This document shows, in pieces, positions 17,783 to 27,971 of a stretch of DNA of 64,000 nt. Within the stretch, counting starts at the first letter, position 1, and every line of letters starts with the position of its first letter. Under the pieces are notes generated by a model that saw only the letters and a list, made by a program, of their open reading frames with translations, was not told the DNA's origin and did no database searches. Source of the stretch: an uncultured Campylobacter sp. GTDB lineage: Bacteria; Campylobacterota; Campylobacteria; Campylobacterales; Campylobacteraceae. Position numbers and translations under genes: made by a program. The DNA is taken from positions 1 through 64,000 of the forward strand of contig NZ_CAJPRT010000003.1 of NCBI RefSeq assembly GCF_905373215.1. Reading direction: 5' to 3'.

Positions 17783-18503
17783 CGTCGCTCTTCCGCGCGA
17801 TTTTCTCCGCTATGAAAAGCGTGCTGACGTCGAAGCTGAAGCCCTTTTGCACGCGCAGCTCAAAGCCTGCGTTTTTAAGCTTTTCGCTAAAGCTCGCGGC
17901 GTCTAGGAAGCTACCGATGGAGCTTGGCAGATACTCGTAAGCTTCTTTGTTTTTCGAGATAAAGGCGCCGATTTTGGGTAAAATTTTGCTCACGTAAAAA
18001 TCTCTGATTTTAAACGCGAGCCCGCCGCTTGCGGCTTTGGTAAATTCCAAAACCACGAGCGAGCCGCCCGGTTTTATGACGCGATTAAATTCCGCAAGCG
18101 CCGCGTCCAGCTCCACGACGTTTCTTATGCCGTAGCTGATGCTTAAAATCTCCACGCTTGCATCATCTAGCGTCGTGGCGCCCGCGGTTGCTTTGATAAA
18201 CTCGCAGCCGGGAAATTTTTGCCTCGCTACTTCGAGCATCCCTTCGCTCGGATCGATCCCCACGATCCGCTCGATCTGCACGCCGTACTGCGTCGCGCCG
18301 TCGCGCCACGAGCTTATCATATCGCCCGTGCCGCACGCGACGTCGGCGATACTCACGAGCTCTCCTTTAAGCTTTTCAAGCGTTAGCTCGACCGCTTTTT
18401 TGCGCCACGAAACGTCCACGCCAAAGCTGATGGCGCGGTTTGCCAGATCGTAGGTAGGCGCGATCTGATCGAACATCTTTATGATTTTTTCCTGTTTTTG
18501 CAC
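17775..18503 (-). CDS. ubiE: demethylmenaquinone methyltransferase
   Basis: A SAM-dependent methyltransferase for the last step of menaquinone synthesis. Diagnostic blocks are MFDQIAPTYDLANRAISFG, DVACGTGDM, the ISYGIRNV segment and LVVLEFTKAASG. The 242-residue length is typical. It lies between the CYTH/CHAD gene (9 bases upstream) and xseA, the same order as C. jejuni. Menaquinone is the respiratory quinone of Campylobacter, so MenG is the functional sense. Confidence 0.95.
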   Translation of the reverse strand: MQKQEKIIKMFDQIAPTYDLANRAISFGVDVSWRKKAVELTLEKLKGELVSIADVACGTGDMISSWRDGATQYGVQIERIVGIDPSEGMLEVARQKFPGCEFIKATAGATTLDDASVEILSISYGIRNVVELDAALAEFNRVIKPGGSLVVLEFTKAASGGLAFKIRDFYVSKILPKIGAFISKNKEAYEYLPSSIGSFLDAASFSEKLKNAGFELRVQKGFSFDVSTLFIAEKIARKSDDA

Positions 18504-18512
18504 GGGCTTTCC

Positions 18513-19931
18513 TTATTCATATGCTTTGATTTTGCGCAGCGATCTTTTCAGCGCGCGCAAAAGAGGCTCTTTTTCATTTAAAATTTTTTTCTCCAGCTCG
18601 GCGCGGCGGTCGTTTAAACGGGCGTCCAGAGCCAGCAGATACGCAAACGCGACGCCGCTTTTATCGCTTGCTTTTTGATAGATCGCGATGAAATTTTGCC
18701 ACACGCTGATATCTTGCAGCGCGCCGAAATCCTCGCAGGCAGCCTTGGTGCGCTTAAACAGATCTCTGACGCAGCCTTCATCAAAGCTTCTTGCAAAAAT
18801 TTCAAGCGCGTATCGTAGCCTCTTTAGCCCTATGCGCGCGTCGTGAAATGCCTGCAGCAGCGAGCCTTGCTTTAAATTTTTTAGCTCCGCGCGCAAGCTT
18901 TTAATCAGCTTGCAAAGGCGGGCGGAGGCGAACTTTTTTGAAATTTTTTCATATTCGCTACGCGCGTAGATGCCGTCCGCGCCGTTTAAAAATCCGCTAA
19001 TAGCGCCGTTTAAGTCTGTAAATTCCGCGCTATAGAGAAATTCTAAAATTTTATCCTCCGAGCGCTTTGCGATAAGATTTAGCTGCTGCAAAAAGCTCGC
19101 AGGCGCGTCGTCGGCCTTCAAAAACTCCGCAAAAACGTGAAGGTCTCGCAGCTGATTGGTGCGGCTCATAAATTCTGCAAGCAGTTTTAAAATTTCATCC
19201 TTTTTTTCAGCTTCGAAAAGCGGCGCGGATAGCTTCAAAACGGCTCTAAATTTACGGATCTGCACGCGCAGCTCGTGAAGCGCTTCGGGGGCTAGGCTTT
19301 TTTGATACTCGCTTTTTGCGCCGCACGCCCTCGTCCATGCCAGCTCAAGCGCCAAACGCGCGAGCTTAACGCTGTCCGCATAGGGCGGCGCGAAAAATTT
19401 AACTCGGCTAAATTTTTCAAAAACGCTGCGGGCGTGCGCGAAATCAAGAGATCGCGGCGGGATGCCGTAGCGCGCCAGATAGCGGCTTTTGTAGCGATAA
19501 TCGTCGGTGATCTCGCAAAAATCGCTGCTACCGAAGGTTTTTGCAAAATCAAAATTTGCGCTTGCCGCCTCGTTTTGAAATTTCGCTCGTAAAATCGCGA
19601 GCGTGCTTAGCTCGCCGCCGTAAAGCTCTAACCAAAACTCCGCCTCATCGTTAGCAAAGCCGTAGCGGTTCTTTTGCACGACGCGGGCTACCCTGCTTTT
19701 TAAAGCCTCTTTGAAATCATCTTTTGAAATTTTAAAATTTAGAGTTTGTCTGTCGAGATCCTCTTTTTTGTGGTGCAAAGAGCATTCGTCGTTTTGGCGG
19801 ATGTAGTAAATTTCGGGGTAGAACGAAGTATAAAACCAAGCGATCTTTACCTTGCGACATTTCAGCCCCGCACGCTCTAGCGTCCGCAGAATCGAATCGT
19901 CGCTCAATAAAAATTTACGCTTAGTTTGCAT
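18513..19931 (-). CDS. CYTH-CHAD domain protein
   Basis: A 472-residue protein. The first ~170 residues resemble a degenerate CYTH (triphosphate tunnel) domain: VVQKNRYGF, then AEFWLELYGGELSTLAILRAKF; the ExExK motif is not obvious. The rest is a CHAD domain: LHELRVQIRKFRAVLKL, RTNQLRDLHVFAEFL and HDARIGLKRLRYALEIF, with the conserved basic and His helices. CHAD domains bind inorganic polyphosphate. It occupies the place of the C. jejuni gene between perR and ubiE. Its activity cannot be told. Confidence 0.8.
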   Translation of the reverse strand: MQTKRKFLLSDDSILRTLERAGLKCRKVKIAWFYTSFYPEIYYIRQNDECSLHHKKEDLDRQTLNFKISKDDFKEALKSRVARVVQKNRYGFANDEAEFWLELYGGELSTLAILRAKFQNEAASANFDFAKTFGSSDFCEITDDYRYKSRYLARYGIPPRSLDFAHARSVFEKFSRVKFFAPPYADSVKLARLALELAWTRACGAKSEYQKSLAPEALHELRVQIRKFRAVLKLSAPLFEAEKKDEILKLLAEFMSRTNQLRDLHVFAEFLKADDAPASFLQQLNLIAKRSEDKILEFLYSAEFTDLNGAISGFLNGADGIYARSEYEKISKKFASARLCKLIKSLRAELKNLKQGSLLQAFHDARIGLKRLRYALEIFARSFDEGCVRDLFKRTKAACEDFGALQDISVWQNFIAIYQKASDKSGVAFAYLLALDARLNDRRAELEKKILNEKEPLLRALKRSLRKIKAYE

Positions 19932-19979
19932 ACCCGCTCCAAAAATAAAGTGGGTAATAATAGCAGAAAATTCTTTAAA

Positions 19980-20390
19980 CTATCTACACTTTTCGCAGTC
20001 TTCGACCGTAGCCGTGATATTTAGCTTGCGGATGAAATTGCCCGCTTTGCGCTCGATGTTTTTCAAAACGTCCTTATTAAAGGCATCGTCCATGAAAAGA
20101 TCCGTGACATTGCCGCATTTTTCGCATACGACGTGAATGTGCGGCATCTGATAAATGTCGTAGCGGCTCTTTTTATTCGGTGCGTTCACCTCGACTACGA
20201 CACCTTCGTCGAGTAGGGTGTTTAAATTTTTATAAACCGTCGCTAGCGAAATGGATGGATAGTCCTCTTTGATCCCCTCGTATAGGTCATCTATGCTTGG
20301 ATGTTCGTGGCGATCCAGCACCTTTAGGATGCACAATCTTTGTGGAGTTGCTTTCAAACCGCAGGTTTTTAGTAGTTCTACGTGGCTCAT
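19980..20390 (-). CDS. perR: Fur-family regulator, PerR-like
   Basis: A 136-residue winged-helix repressor: GLKATPQRLCILKVLDRHEH, then SISLATVYKNLNTLLDEGVV, HIHVVCEKCGNV (CxxC) and a terminal CEKC for structural zinc. Position between dxs and the CYTH/CHAD gene is that of perR in C. jejuni, which senses peroxide through metal-catalysed oxidation. It likely controls oxidative-stress genes and perhaps itself. Fur itself is the main alternative, but context favours PerR. Confidence 0.85.
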   Translation of the reverse strand: MSHVELLKTCGLKATPQRLCILKVLDRHEHPSIDDLYEGIKEDYPSISLATVYKNLNTLLDEGVVVEVNAPNKKSRYDIYQMPHIHVVCEKCGNVTDLFMDDAFNKDVLKNIERKAGNFIRKLNITATVEDCEKCR

Positions 20391-20417
20391 TTTTGTCCTT
20401 CAAAAAATTTTAAAGTG

Positions 20418-20423
20418 ATATTA
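20418..20423 (-). promoter_or_regulatory. -10-like TAATAT for perR
   Basis: On the minus strand TAATAT lies 28 bases before the perR start, in the 65-base gap after dxs. The surrounding TAAAATTTGATAATATCACTTTAAAA-type AT-rich dyad could also host PerR autoregulation. Confidence 0.35.
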
Positions 20424-20455
20424 TCAAATTTTACTTTAAACAAAGTTGATATTAA

Positions 20456-22288
20456 CTAATACTTTTTATCACTTAATATTCGCTCGGTTAGAGTTTGGAT
20501 ATCTAAGCCCAAGCTGCGCTCCACGTCGGCGGTCTTGCCGTGCGGTAAAAAGATATCAGCAAACTCGAAGCTTACGATCTTTACGTCCGAAATTTCATTT
20601 TCTTGCAAAAATGCGCTTAAAATTTCACCAATACCGCCCTTTTTGGCATTGTCGCTAAAGACGTACCAAATTTTATCTTTGCGAGCCAAGCTTCGCAAAA
20701 ACTCGGCGTCCAAAGGCTTTGCAAAGACTAGATCTACGATGTCCGTCTCGATCTGCCCCTCCAGCGCTTCAGCCGTTTTATACGCTCTGCCCGCGCCGTT
20801 TCCGTAGCCGATGAGCGCCACTCGCGCGCTATCGCTGCGCTTTAGAAACACCGATTTTGCAAGCTCTACCGCAGATGCACCGGTCTCGTCGCAGCCCAAG
20901 ATAAAGCTTCCGCGCGGATAGCGGATCGCCAAAACCCCTTCATGCGCGTAGGAGTACTCGATGATCCGTTTAAAGCTAGCCTCATCTCGCGGCGCGCACA
21001 TACTGACGTTCGGAATCGCGTTTAAGAAGCTCACGTCAAAGACCCCCTCGTGCGTCTCGCCGTCCTCGCCCACGATGCCCGCGCGATCCATCGCAAGGAC
21101 TAAGCTTAGATTCATAATCGCCGCGTCATGGACGATCTGATCGAACGCGCGCTGCATAAAGGTCGAATATATCGTAACGTACGGCTTAAAGCCTTCGCGC
21201 GCCATCGCAGCCATAGAGCTTAGCGCGTGAGGTTCGGCGATCGCGACGTCCCAGAAGCGGCGGGGAAATTTCTCGATCAGCTTATCCATGCCGGTGCCGC
21301 TCGGCATCGCGGCGGTTACGCCCACGACGTTTTCATGCTTGGCGGCTAAATTTAAAAGCGCCTCAGCGTAAATTTGCGTGGCGCTTTTGGCGGCGGATTT
21401 TTTCTTAAATTCTCCGCTTTGAATGTCGAAAGGCCCTACGCCGTGCCAGCTCTCCAAATAGCCCTCGGCCTTGTCATAGCCCTTGCCTTTGATCGTTTGA
21501 GTGTGCACGACGACGGGCTTACGCGCGCTTTTTGCCGTCTTTAGCGCCGATATAAGATCGGCTAGGTTGTGGCCGTCCACCGGGCCTATGTATTCGAGCC
21601 CCAGCTCCTCAAAATACATCCCAGGGATAATGAGCTTTAAGGAATTTTCAAAGCGCTTTGCCATATACGTCGCGCTTTGCGGAGCGTGAGAGAGCAGCTC
21701 TCTTACGTGGGATTTAAATTTTTGATATGTCTCGCCCGCCATCGCTTGGCTTAAGTATTTGCTAAAGGCGCCGATCGGCTTGCTGATGCTCATTTTGTTA
21801 TCGTTTAGGATTATGATGCAGGGCAAGCGCAGATCGCCTAGCTCGTTCATCGCCTCATAAGTCATGCCGCCGCTCATCGAGCCGTCGCCGATGAGTACGA
21901 CCGGCACGCGATTTTCGCGCTTTAGGCTTATTGCTTTTGCCGCGCCCACGGCTAAAGAGATCGACGTCGAGGCGTGCCCCGCCACGAAGTAGTCAAATTT
22001 ACTCTCGCTAGGCTTCGTGTAGCCGCTGATACCGCCGAACTGCCTAAGCGAGCCGAACTCATCCCAGCGGTCCGTTAGAAGCTTGTGTGCGTAGCTTTGG
22101 TGGCTTACGTCGAAGATAAACGGATCGCTCGCAGCGTCAAATACGTAGTGCATCGCCACGATGAGCTCGACTGCGCCCATGTTTGAGCTTAAATGGCCGC
22201 CGTTTTTGCTCACGACTTCGATTATGCGCGCTCTGATCTGCGTGCAAAGCTCCCGTAGCTCCTCTAGGCTTTTATTCTTAATATCCAC
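20456..22288 (-). CDS. dxs: 1-deoxy-D-xylulose-5-phosphate synthase
   Basis: A thiamine-diphosphate enzyme joining pyruvate and glyceraldehyde-3-phosphate, the first step of the MEP isoprenoid pathway. Motifs are [21 protein letters not shown], the TPP-binding [18 protein letters not shown] ... NDNKMSI and the transketolase middle domain [18 protein letters not shown]. The start is GTG at 22288, inside the last codons of hisC (11-base overlap). At 610 residues it is complete. In C. jejuni fliF-fliG-fliH precede it; here they are absent. Confidence 0.96.
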   Translation of the reverse strand: MDIKNKSLEELRELCTQIRARIIEVVSKNGGHLSSNMGAVELIVAMHYVFDAASDPFIFDVSHQSYAHKLLTDRWDEFGSLRQFGGISGYTKPSESKFDYFVAGHASTSISLAVGAAKAISLKRENRVPVVLIGDGSMSGGMTYEAMNELGDLRLPCIIILNDNKMSISKPIGAFSKYLSQAMAGETYQKFKSHVRELLSHAPQSATYMAKRFENSLKLIIPGMYFEELGLEYIGPVDGHNLADLISALKTAKSARKPVVVHTQTIKGKGYDKAEGYLESWHGVGPFDIQSGEFKKKSAAKSATQIYAEALLNLAAKHENVVGVTAAMPSGTGMDKLIEKFPRRFWDVAIAEPHALSSMAAMAREGFKPYVTIYSTFMQRAFDQIVHDAAIMNLSLVLAMDRAGIVGEDGETHEGVFDVSFLNAIPNVSMCAPRDEASFKRIIEYSYAHEGVLAIRYPRGSFILGCDETGASAVELAKSVFLKRSDSARVALIGYGNGAGRAYKTAEALEGQIETDIVDLVFAKPLDAEFLRSLARKDKIWYVFSDNAKKGGIGEILSAFLQENEISDVKIVSFEFADIFLPHGKTADVERSLGLDIQTLTERILSDKKY

Positions 22289-23387
22289 TCAAAATCTCTC
22301 CCAGAGCGCCCAAGACGCGATCGTTTTGCTCGGGCGTGCCGATCGTGATGCGCACGGCGTTTAGCCCGTAGCTTTTTAAATTTCGAATGATGATGCCGCG
22401 GCGCAGAAGCTGCTCGCAAAGCTCGCTACTATCTAGCGGCGGGCTAAGTTTGAACGTGATGAAATTTGCGTAGCTAGGGATAAATTCCAAATTTCGCTCG
22501 CGCGCAAAATCCTCGAAGCGGCTCATCTGCGCGGCGTTGTTTTGCAGGCTTTTTTGCACGAAAGCCTCGTCTTTTAGCGCCGCAATTGCTGCTGCGAGGC
22601 TTAGCGTCGTGATGTTAAAGGGCGGTCGCAGCTTATAAAGCGCGCTTATGATTTGCCGCGGCGCGATGCCGTAGCCTACGCGCATGCCGCCTAGGCCGTA
22701 GACCTTTGAGAAGGTGCCCAGATAGAGCACGTTTTTAAAATTTTGAATTAAGAGCTTAGGATCGAGCTTTTTGCGTTCATCTTTAAACGCCGCAAATTCG
22801 TTGTATGCGGCATCGATCACTAAAAGCGTGTCCTCATCCACGCTGCGAGCGAACTCATACACCGCCTCCGCATCCAAGCACTCGCCAAGCGGATTGTTCG
22901 GCACGCACAAAAAGATGACCGAAATTTCATCCCTGTGCGCGTTATAAATTTTTAAAAGTTCGGCTAGGTCGTGCTCCTGCGCGCTCGTTTTATAAACTTT
23001 AGCCTCGCAGTGGCTTGCGTAGATGCCGTACATCGCAAAGGTAACGCCCGCTTGCAGTATCGCGCGGCGCGAATTGAGCTTGGCGTGCAGCGCAAACTCG
23101 ATGATCTGATCGCTGCCCGCGCCGATGATGATATTTTGCGGCTCTACGCCGAATTTAGAGGCGAGCGCGCCCTTTAACTCATACATCGAATCATCGGGGT
23201 AAAGATGCGCACAGGCGGCATTTTGCGCGATCGCCTCCTGCACCGCCTCGCTCGTGCCGAAGGGGTTTTCATTGCTGGCAAGCTTTAGCACGTCCTGCTT
23301 GCGGATACCAAACTCCCGCACCACAAGCTCGATCGGCTTGCCCGCTTCGTAATTGCTTAGATTTTCTACAAATTCGTTAAATTTCAT
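22278..23387 (-). CDS. hisC: histidinol-phosphate aminotransferase
   Basis: PLP enzyme of histidine synthesis. The start is [20 protein letters not shown] at 23387, after GGAGGGG; its ATG shares one base with the pheA stop. Motifs are [26 protein letters not shown] and the PLP-Lys region [19 protein letters not shown]. The 369-residue length fits. It is coupled to pheA upstream and dxs downstream; aromatic aminotransferase activity is a known side role in this family. Confidence 0.94.
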   Translation of the reverse strand: MKFNEFVENLSNYEAGKPIELVVREFGIRKQDVLKLASNENPFGTSEAVQEAIAQNAACAHLYPDDSMYELKGALASKFGVEPQNIIIGAGSDQIIEFALHAKLNSRRAILQAGVTFAMYGIYASHCEAKVYKTSAQEHDLAELLKIYNAHRDEISVIFLCVPNNPLGECLDAEAVYEFARSVDEDTLLVIDAAYNEFAAFKDERKKLDPKLLIQNFKNVLYLGTFSKVYGLGGMRVGYGIAPRQIISALYKLRPPFNITTLSLAAAIAALKDEAFVQKSLQNNAAQMSRFEDFARERNLEFIPSYANFITFKLSPPLDSSELCEQLLRRGIIIRNLKSYGLNAVRITIGTPEQNDRVLGALGEILSGY

Positions 23388-24463
23388 CACGCCCCTCCGT
23401 TTATATAGCTCCCCAGCCATGTGATTTCGTGGCCGTTTTTCTGCGCGTTTTGCAGCACGCGCGCCACGCGTTCGTCGTCGATATGTCCCTCAAAATCGAC
23501 ATAAAAGATGCATTTAAAATCCCTAAGCTTAACAGGGCGGCTTTCTAATTTGGTTAAATTTATACCCTCGTTGCGAAACATCTGCAAAAAGTCCACGAGC
23601 CCGCCCGGACGGTCGTCGGTTTTGGCTAGGATGCTCGTTTTGTTGCGGTCGCTCTTTTGGTTTTTAAAGTCGCTCAGCACGAAAAAGCGCGTACGATTGG
23701 CGGAGTTGTCCTCGATCTTTTGAAACATCATCGGCACGCCGTAAAGATCGGCGGCGATCTTGGAGCAGATCGCGGCGGAGTGCGGCGTGGCAGCTGCCAT
23801 CTGCGCCGCAAGCGCGGTAGATTTGGTCGCGGTAAATTTAACGCTGCTAAGGCCGTGGTCGTCTAAAAATTTAAGGCACTGATTGTATCCTTGCGGATGC
23901 GAGAATATCTGATCCACCGTGCTTACGTCGTCGCAATGGCTCGCAAAGCAGTGGTGGATATCCATATAAATTTCGGCGACGATCTTAACGCCTTCGTATT
24001 TTCGCAAGCAATCAAGGGTCGCCCCCACCGCGCCTTCGGTGTTGTTTTCGATCGGCACGACGCCGTATTTGGCCTCGCCGCTATCAAGCTCCTTAAAGAC
24101 CGCCTCGATGTTTGAGAGCGGCAGATAGGAGCTTACCGCGCCGAAGCGGCTCTTGGCGGCTTGGTGCGAATAGGTGCCGAAAGGCCCCAAAAACGCGACG
24201 ATCTGCGGCTTTTCTAAATTTCGCGAAACCGAGAAAATTTCAAAAAATATCGCCTCGATCGCCTCTTTGCTTAAATTCCGCGCCTTTCCGCCGTCCAGCC
24301 TGCTGATGATCGAGCGCTCGCGCTCCGGGCGGTAGATCGCGCTGCCCGCGGTCTGCTTCAGCTCGCCGATCTTTTTGACAAACCCCATGCGCTCGTCGAT
24401 AAGGCGCAAAATTTCATCATCCAGCTTGTCGATACAAACGCGCAGATCATCGATGTTTTGCAT
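23387..24463 (-). CDS. pheA: bifunctional chorismate mutase / prephenate dehydratase
   Basis: N-terminal chorismate mutase helices ([20 protein letters not shown]) are followed by prephenate dehydratase ([42 protein letters not shown]) and a C-terminal ACT domain ([20 protein letters not shown] with LESRP) for phenylalanine feedback. The start at 24463 is chosen because it opens the mutase helix; the longer frame adds basic residues from the repeat-rich region. It is part of the lysA-pheA-hisC run. Confidence 0.94.
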   Translation of the reverse strand: MQNIDDLRVCIDKLDDEILRLIDERMGFVKKIGELKQTAGSAIYRPERERSIISRLDGGKARNLSKEAIEAIFFEIFSVSRNLEKPQIVAFLGPFGTYSHQAAKSRFGAVSSYLPLSNIEAVFKELDSGEAKYGVVPIENNTEGAVGATLDCLRKYEGVKIVAEIYMDIHHCFASHCDDVSTVDQIFSHPQGYNQCLKFLDDHGLSSVKFTATKSTALAAQMAAATPHSAAICSKIAADLYGVPMMFQKIEDNSANRTRFFVLSDFKNQKSDRNKTSILAKTDDRPGGLVDFLQMFRNEGINLTKLESRPVKLRDFKCIFYVDFEGHIDDERVARVLQNAQKNGHEITWLGSYINGGA

Positions 24464-24887
24464 CACAACTCTCCTTTTGCTCGCCCTCAAATTTCGGCGC
24501 AAATTTTAGAAATTTCACGCCGCTTCTTTTGCTGCACGCTTTGAAATTTTGACCTCGCGAACTTAAAATTTCATCGCTTAGGACAGCTGCGCCACAACTT
24601 CCGCACGCTAAGAAGGCGCGATAAAATCCGTCGCAGCGAGATCTTAAATTTAAAGAGGCGCGGTTAAAATTTAAAACGGGGCTTTGTTTTACTGTAAAAT
24701 TTAGAGGCGCATTTTGTTCGGATTTAAAATTTAAAGCAGGGACGCATTTAGGCTCGGAATTTAAAGCGGCGGTGCGTTTAAAATTTAAGACCGTGCTTGC
24801 TGCTGCGTTAAAATTTAAAGCCGCTGCGCGCTCGGATTTGAAATTTAAGATTGCGCCGCGTTTTAGACGGCTCGCCGCGCTGATCAT
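24447..24887 (-). CDS. possible decapeptide-repeat protein between lysA and pheA
   Basis: A 146-codon frame whose ATG overlaps the lysA stop (ATGA) after an AAAGGAT site, and whose end overlaps pheA by 17 bases, so it sits like an operon gene. Its first half is a repeat of about ten residues, each opening with LNF or a variant: LNFKSERAAA, LNFNAAASTV, LNFKRTAA, LNSEPKCVPA, LNFKSEQNAP, LNFTVKQSPV, LNFNRAS, LNLRSRC. The rest is Cys/Lys-rich with no family resemblance. From memory C. jejuni has a HAD-type hydrolase gene here. It may be a chance frame through a repeat array, but every interval between cores is a multiple of three. Confidence 0.4.
   Translation of the reverse strand: MISAASRLKRGAILNFKSERAAALNFNAAASTVLNFKRTAALNSEPKCVPALNFKSEQNAPLNFTVKQSPVLNFNRASLNLRSRCDGFYRAFLACGSCGAAVLSDEILSSRGQNFKACSKRSGVKFLKFAPKFEGEQKESCDAKHR
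24646..24846. repeat. tandem array of AAATTT cores, mostly 30-base period
   Basis: Cores begin at 24646, 24667, 24697, 24727, 24757 (GAATTT), 24781, 24811 and 24841. Intervals are 21, 30, 30, 30, 24, 30 and 30 bases. Spacers are GC-rich and diverged (for example GAGGCGC, GCAGGGACGC, GCCGCTGCGCGC). Confidence 0.85.
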
Positions 24888-26317
24888 ACGAGATCCTTTT
24901 CGAGCGCGATTAGCTCATCAAAGCTCTCGCGCTTTCTAATCAGGCGGTCCTGTCCGTCGTAAACCGCGACCTCGGCGGCACGGCAGCGGGTATTATAGTT
25001 GCTCGACATCGAAAAGCCGTAGGCGCCGGCGCTCTTGATCGCTAGCAGATCGCCGCTTTGCAGGCTAGGAAGGCTCACTCCTTTGGCTAGGAAGTCGCCG
25101 CTTTCGCATATCGGGCCCACGACGTCGCAGGGGCTTAAGTTCTCTGCGGAGCTTTGCGGCGCAGAATTATCCACGGCGGAGCTTAGATTAGAGGAATTCT
25201 GTGGCGCAAAATTTCCTTGCAAGCTTTGTGAAACGCCGTTTTGCGGCGTGGAATTCTGCGGTGCGAAATCCTCTGAAGCGGACTTAGCCTCGATACCGAA
25301 AGCTTTGCTATACGTGGAATTCTGTGCCGTAGAATTCTCGGTGTCGCTTTGGCTCGCGCAGCTTTCGCAGGCGGAATTGCGCTCGCTTACAAGCTCGATT
25401 TTATGGTGCGCGCCGTAGAGGCTCGGGCGTATGAGATCGTTCATCGCGCCGTCAACGATGACGAAGCGCTTGCCGCAGTTTTGTTTTTCATAAAGCACGC
25501 GGGTAAGGAGAACGCCCGAAGCTCCCGTGATGAAGCGCCCGGGCTCGCACACGATCGTGACGTCTAGACCGCTTAGGCTCTTTAAAATTCCTTGCGCGTA
25601 GTCGTAGAGCACGATCTGCTTTTCATCCTCGTAGCGGATGCCGATGCCGCCGCCCACGTCGAAAAATTTTATATCGATCTCAAGGGCTCGCAGCTCGCGC
25701 AGCAGCTCGCTTACGATCTTTGCGGCGTCGCAGATCGGAGAGATGTCCGTGAGCTGGCTGCCGATGTGAAAGTGGATACCGACGGGATTTAAAAATTTGC
25801 TCTTTTTGGCGTAGATATACATCTTGCGCGCGGTCTCGATACTGACGCCGAATTTGTTCTCATTTAGCCCCGTGGAGATGTAGGGGTGGGTCTTAGCATC
25901 AACGTTCGGATTTACGCGGATGCTTATGCGAGCGGGTTTATTTAGATTTTGCGCGATTTGCTCCAGGCGCAGCATCTCGGCTTCGCTTTCTAAATTTATC
26001 AGCAAGATGTCCGACTTTAGCGCAAACTCGAGCTCGCTGTCTTGCTTGCCGACGCCCGAGAATATGATCTTATAGCTCTTTGCGCCGATATACAGAGCGC
26101 GGCGCAGCTCGCCGATGCTGACGCAGTCAAAGCCGCTACCCAGATCCGATAGAAATTTTAAAATACTTAAATTCGAGCTTGCTTTAATCGCGAAGCAGAC
26201 GAGCGACTTGCGCGCTGCGAAGGCCTCTTTGAGCGCTATGAAATTCTTTTGTATCTCGTTAAAATCGTAAACGTATAAAGGGGTGCCGTATTTGCGGGCT
26301 AAGCTTGAATAATCCAT
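24884..26317 (-). CDS. lysA: diaminopimelate decarboxylase with a large low-complexity insert
   Basis: PLP enzyme making lysine from meso-diaminopimelate. Motifs are CFAIKASSNL (PLP Lys45), GIHFHIGSQLTD, FFDVGGGIGIRYEDE, VCEPGRFITG and, after the insert, CDVVGPICESGDFLAKG. At 477 residues it is about 75-85 longer than usual. The excess is residues ~311-395, a Ser/Asn/Gln/Ala-rich stretch with repeats such as FAPQNSTPQNG, NFAPQNSS and NSAPQSS, placed between two conserved active-site segments, so a surface loop has been expanded in frame. The core looks intact. It is followed by lptG's stop upstream and the repeat ORF downstream. Confidence 0.93.
   Translation of the reverse strand: MDYSSLARKYGTPLYVYDFNEIQKNFIALKEAFAARKSLVCFAIKASSNLSILKFLSDLGSGFDCVSIGELRRALYIGAKSYKIIFSGVGKQDSELEFALKSDILLINLESEAEMLRLEQIAQNLNKPARISIRVNPNVDAKTHPYISTGLNENKFGVSIETARKMYIYAKKSKFLNPVGIHFHIGSQLTDISPICDAAKIVSELLRELRALEIDIKFFDVGGGIGIRYEDEKQIVLYDYAQGILKSLSGLDVTIVCEPGRFITGASGVLLTRVLYEKQNCGKRFVIVDGAMNDLIRPSLYGAHHKIELVSERNSACESCASQSDTENSTAQNSTYSKAFGIEAKSASEDFAPQNSTPQNGVSQSLQGNFAPQNSSNLSSAVDNSAPQSSAENLSPCDVVGPICESGDFLAKGVSLPSLQSGDLLAIKSAGAYGFSMSSNYNTRCRAAEVAVYDGQDRLIRKRESFDELIALEKDLV
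25133..25387 (-). repeat. in-frame low-complexity insert within lysA
   Basis: Encodes residues ~311-395. On the plus strand GGAATTCTG-like cores recur at 25193, 25250 and 25316 and an AAATTT core lies near 25208, set in GC-rich spacers, the same style as the intergenic arrays. Confidence 0.7.
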
Positions 26318-26362
26318 AGAATTTCCACCGATAAATTTTGCGCCATTCTAACAAATCAAGGC

Positions 26363-27409
26363 TTAACGATGCTTAAAAACCAAAAATGCTGCAAAGCCTA
26401 ATAACGCTGTTACGGGCACGATAATGCCAAGTTCTGGGATGATGACGCCGTTGAGAGAAAACCTAATCAACACAAAAAGCACGCCCCAAGCGCATAACGT
26501 AGCGATAAAAAATCCAAAGCTTAGCAGCGCGAGATTAAAAAATCGTCCCGTAACGGGCAGGTAATAATACAGCACCAATACCGCTAAAGGCGCAAATAAT
26601 GGAAAAAATATCATATTATAAAGGCTTGCTTTTATAGTGGAGATATTCACGCCTTGATGCGAAAAGGTGCGGATCGAACGCAAAGCATCCCTGATCGAAT
26701 ATACATTACTCGTATCATAAACGCTTGCAATTGAGCTTGGATCAAAGCCCTTAAGCGCCTCGCTCTGCGCGCTAAACTCACTTCTTAATCCACTTCCTCC
26801 AAGTTTAAGCTGCGCTGGTAAAGTAGTGGTATTTACGTCGCGCAGATGCCAAATTTTACCTGCGTATTCACCAGAGCTTGCGTGCGAGCGCGAAACAACG
26901 GAGTTATCACCCATATCAAAGATCGTTATATCATTTGCGTTTTTGCCGTTTAGGGCTTTGATGTAAATATATTTACCCTCAAATTTCAAAAACATATCTC
27001 CTCCCGTAGGCGATAAATCGGTTAAATTCTTTTGAAATTTTAACGCGTATGCAAACGGGGTAGAATTTAAAGCTATAAAGCCCACAGTAATCGCAAGTGC
27101 GATCAAAAATGGAGGGATTATCAGCGCGTTTTTGCTAACCCCAAGCGCATAAAAGCTCACCAGCTCGTTGCTACGGATCATATTAAAGCCCATCAAAATA
27201 AGCGCAAAAATAAGACTTAGCGGCAGCGTGTAGCTAAGCGCGACTGCCGCGGTTAGAGCGATATACAAAAGAGCGGTATTCGCGCTTGAGGGAAAATCTT
27301 TGAGATTGGTAAGCACATCGATGCCTACGTAAAAGCACTCAAGGGCTATTAGAAGGATAAAAAAATACTTCAGATAGGAAAGAGCCGCGTATTTTACGTA
27401 TAACTTCAC
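26363..27409 (-). CDS. LptF/LptG-family lipopolysaccharide export permease
   Basis: A 348-residue YjgP/YjgQ protein: three N-terminal helices including [21 protein letters not shown], the segment [32 protein letters not shown], a periplasmic beta-jellyroll middle (residues ~130-250), and three C-terminal helices. It forms the inner-membrane part of the Lpt machine that moves LPS to the outer membrane. Its ATG overlaps the pth stop by 4 bases. Whether it is LptF or LptG is not resolved; the position fits the C. jejuni homologue between pth and lysA. Confidence 0.87.
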   Translation of the reverse strand: MKLYVKYAALSYLKYFFILLIALECFYVGIDVLTNLKDFPSSANTALLYIALTAAVALSYTLPLSLIFALILMGFNMIRSNELVSFYALGVSKNALIIPPFLIALAITVGFIALNSTPFAYALKFQKNLTDLSPTGGDMFLKFEGKYIYIKALNGKNANDITIFDMGDNSVVSRSHASSGEYAGKIWHLRDVNTTTLPAQLKLGGSGLRSEFSAQSEALKGFDPSSIASVYDTSNVYSIRDALRSIRTFSHQGVNISTIKASLYNMIFFPLFAPLAVLVLYYYLPVTGRFFNLALLSFGFFIATLCAWGVLFVLIRFSLNGVIIPELGIIVPVTALLGFAAFLVFKHR

Positions 27410-27963
27410 GCCCTAGCCTTTTTAATCGTAAATTTTTGCGCGACCTGCTCTATATCCGAGCAAATGAGCTCCTCTACCGCGCGCGCGACATAGGGTAAAA
27501 TTTCACTCAGCTTCTCGCGCTCGCTTTCATTAAAATTTCCGAGCACGAAATTTGCCGCATCCTGCCCTTGCTGTTTTTTGCCCACGCCGATACGCACGCG
27601 CTCGTAATCTGCACCGATTAGCGCGTCGATCGATTTAATGCCGTTGTGCCCGCCGCTACTGCCGCCTTTTTTAAATTTAACGGCGCCTAGATCCAAATCT
27701 ATATCGTCGTGCACCACAATGATGCGCTCGGGCTTATAAAAATCATTCACCGCCTTTACGGAGTTGCCGCTTAAGTTCATAAAAGTTTGGGGTTTTAAAA
27801 GAAGAAGCGAGCCCTTTTTAAAAAGCTCGCCTTGGAATTTAGACGAGCTGAGCTCGCTAAAGCCGCCCGTCTTTAAAATTTCGTCGATTAGCATAAAACC
27901 GACGTTGTGTCTGGTATCTGCGTATTTCTGAGCAGGATTCCCAAGTCCTGCGATCAGTATCAT
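27406..27963 (-). CDS. pth: peptidyl-tRNA hydrolase
   Basis: Releases peptides from stalled peptidyl-tRNA. Motifs are [21 protein letters not shown] (catalytic His and Asn), [38 protein letters not shown] and [10 protein letters not shown]. The length of 185 is normal. It starts 8 bases after the rplY stop and is coupled to lptG, the same rplY-pth-permease order as in C. jejuni. Confidence 0.96.
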   Translation of the reverse strand: MILIAGLGNPAQKYADTRHNVGFMLIDEILKTGGFSELSSSKFQGELFKKGSLLLLKPQTFMNLSGNSVKAVNDFYKPERIIVVHDDIDLDLGAVKFKKGGSSGGHNGIKSIDALIGADYERVRIGVGKKQQGQDAANFVLGNFNESEREKLSEILPYVARAVEELICSDIEQVAQKFTIKKARA

Positions 27964-27971
27964 AGGCGCCC

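Noticed and set aside
24646..24846. Possible CRISPR array from the regular 30-base spacing
   Set aside because: Only a 6-9 base core is shared, there is no conserved repeat of normal length with unique spacers, and no cas gene is in the window.
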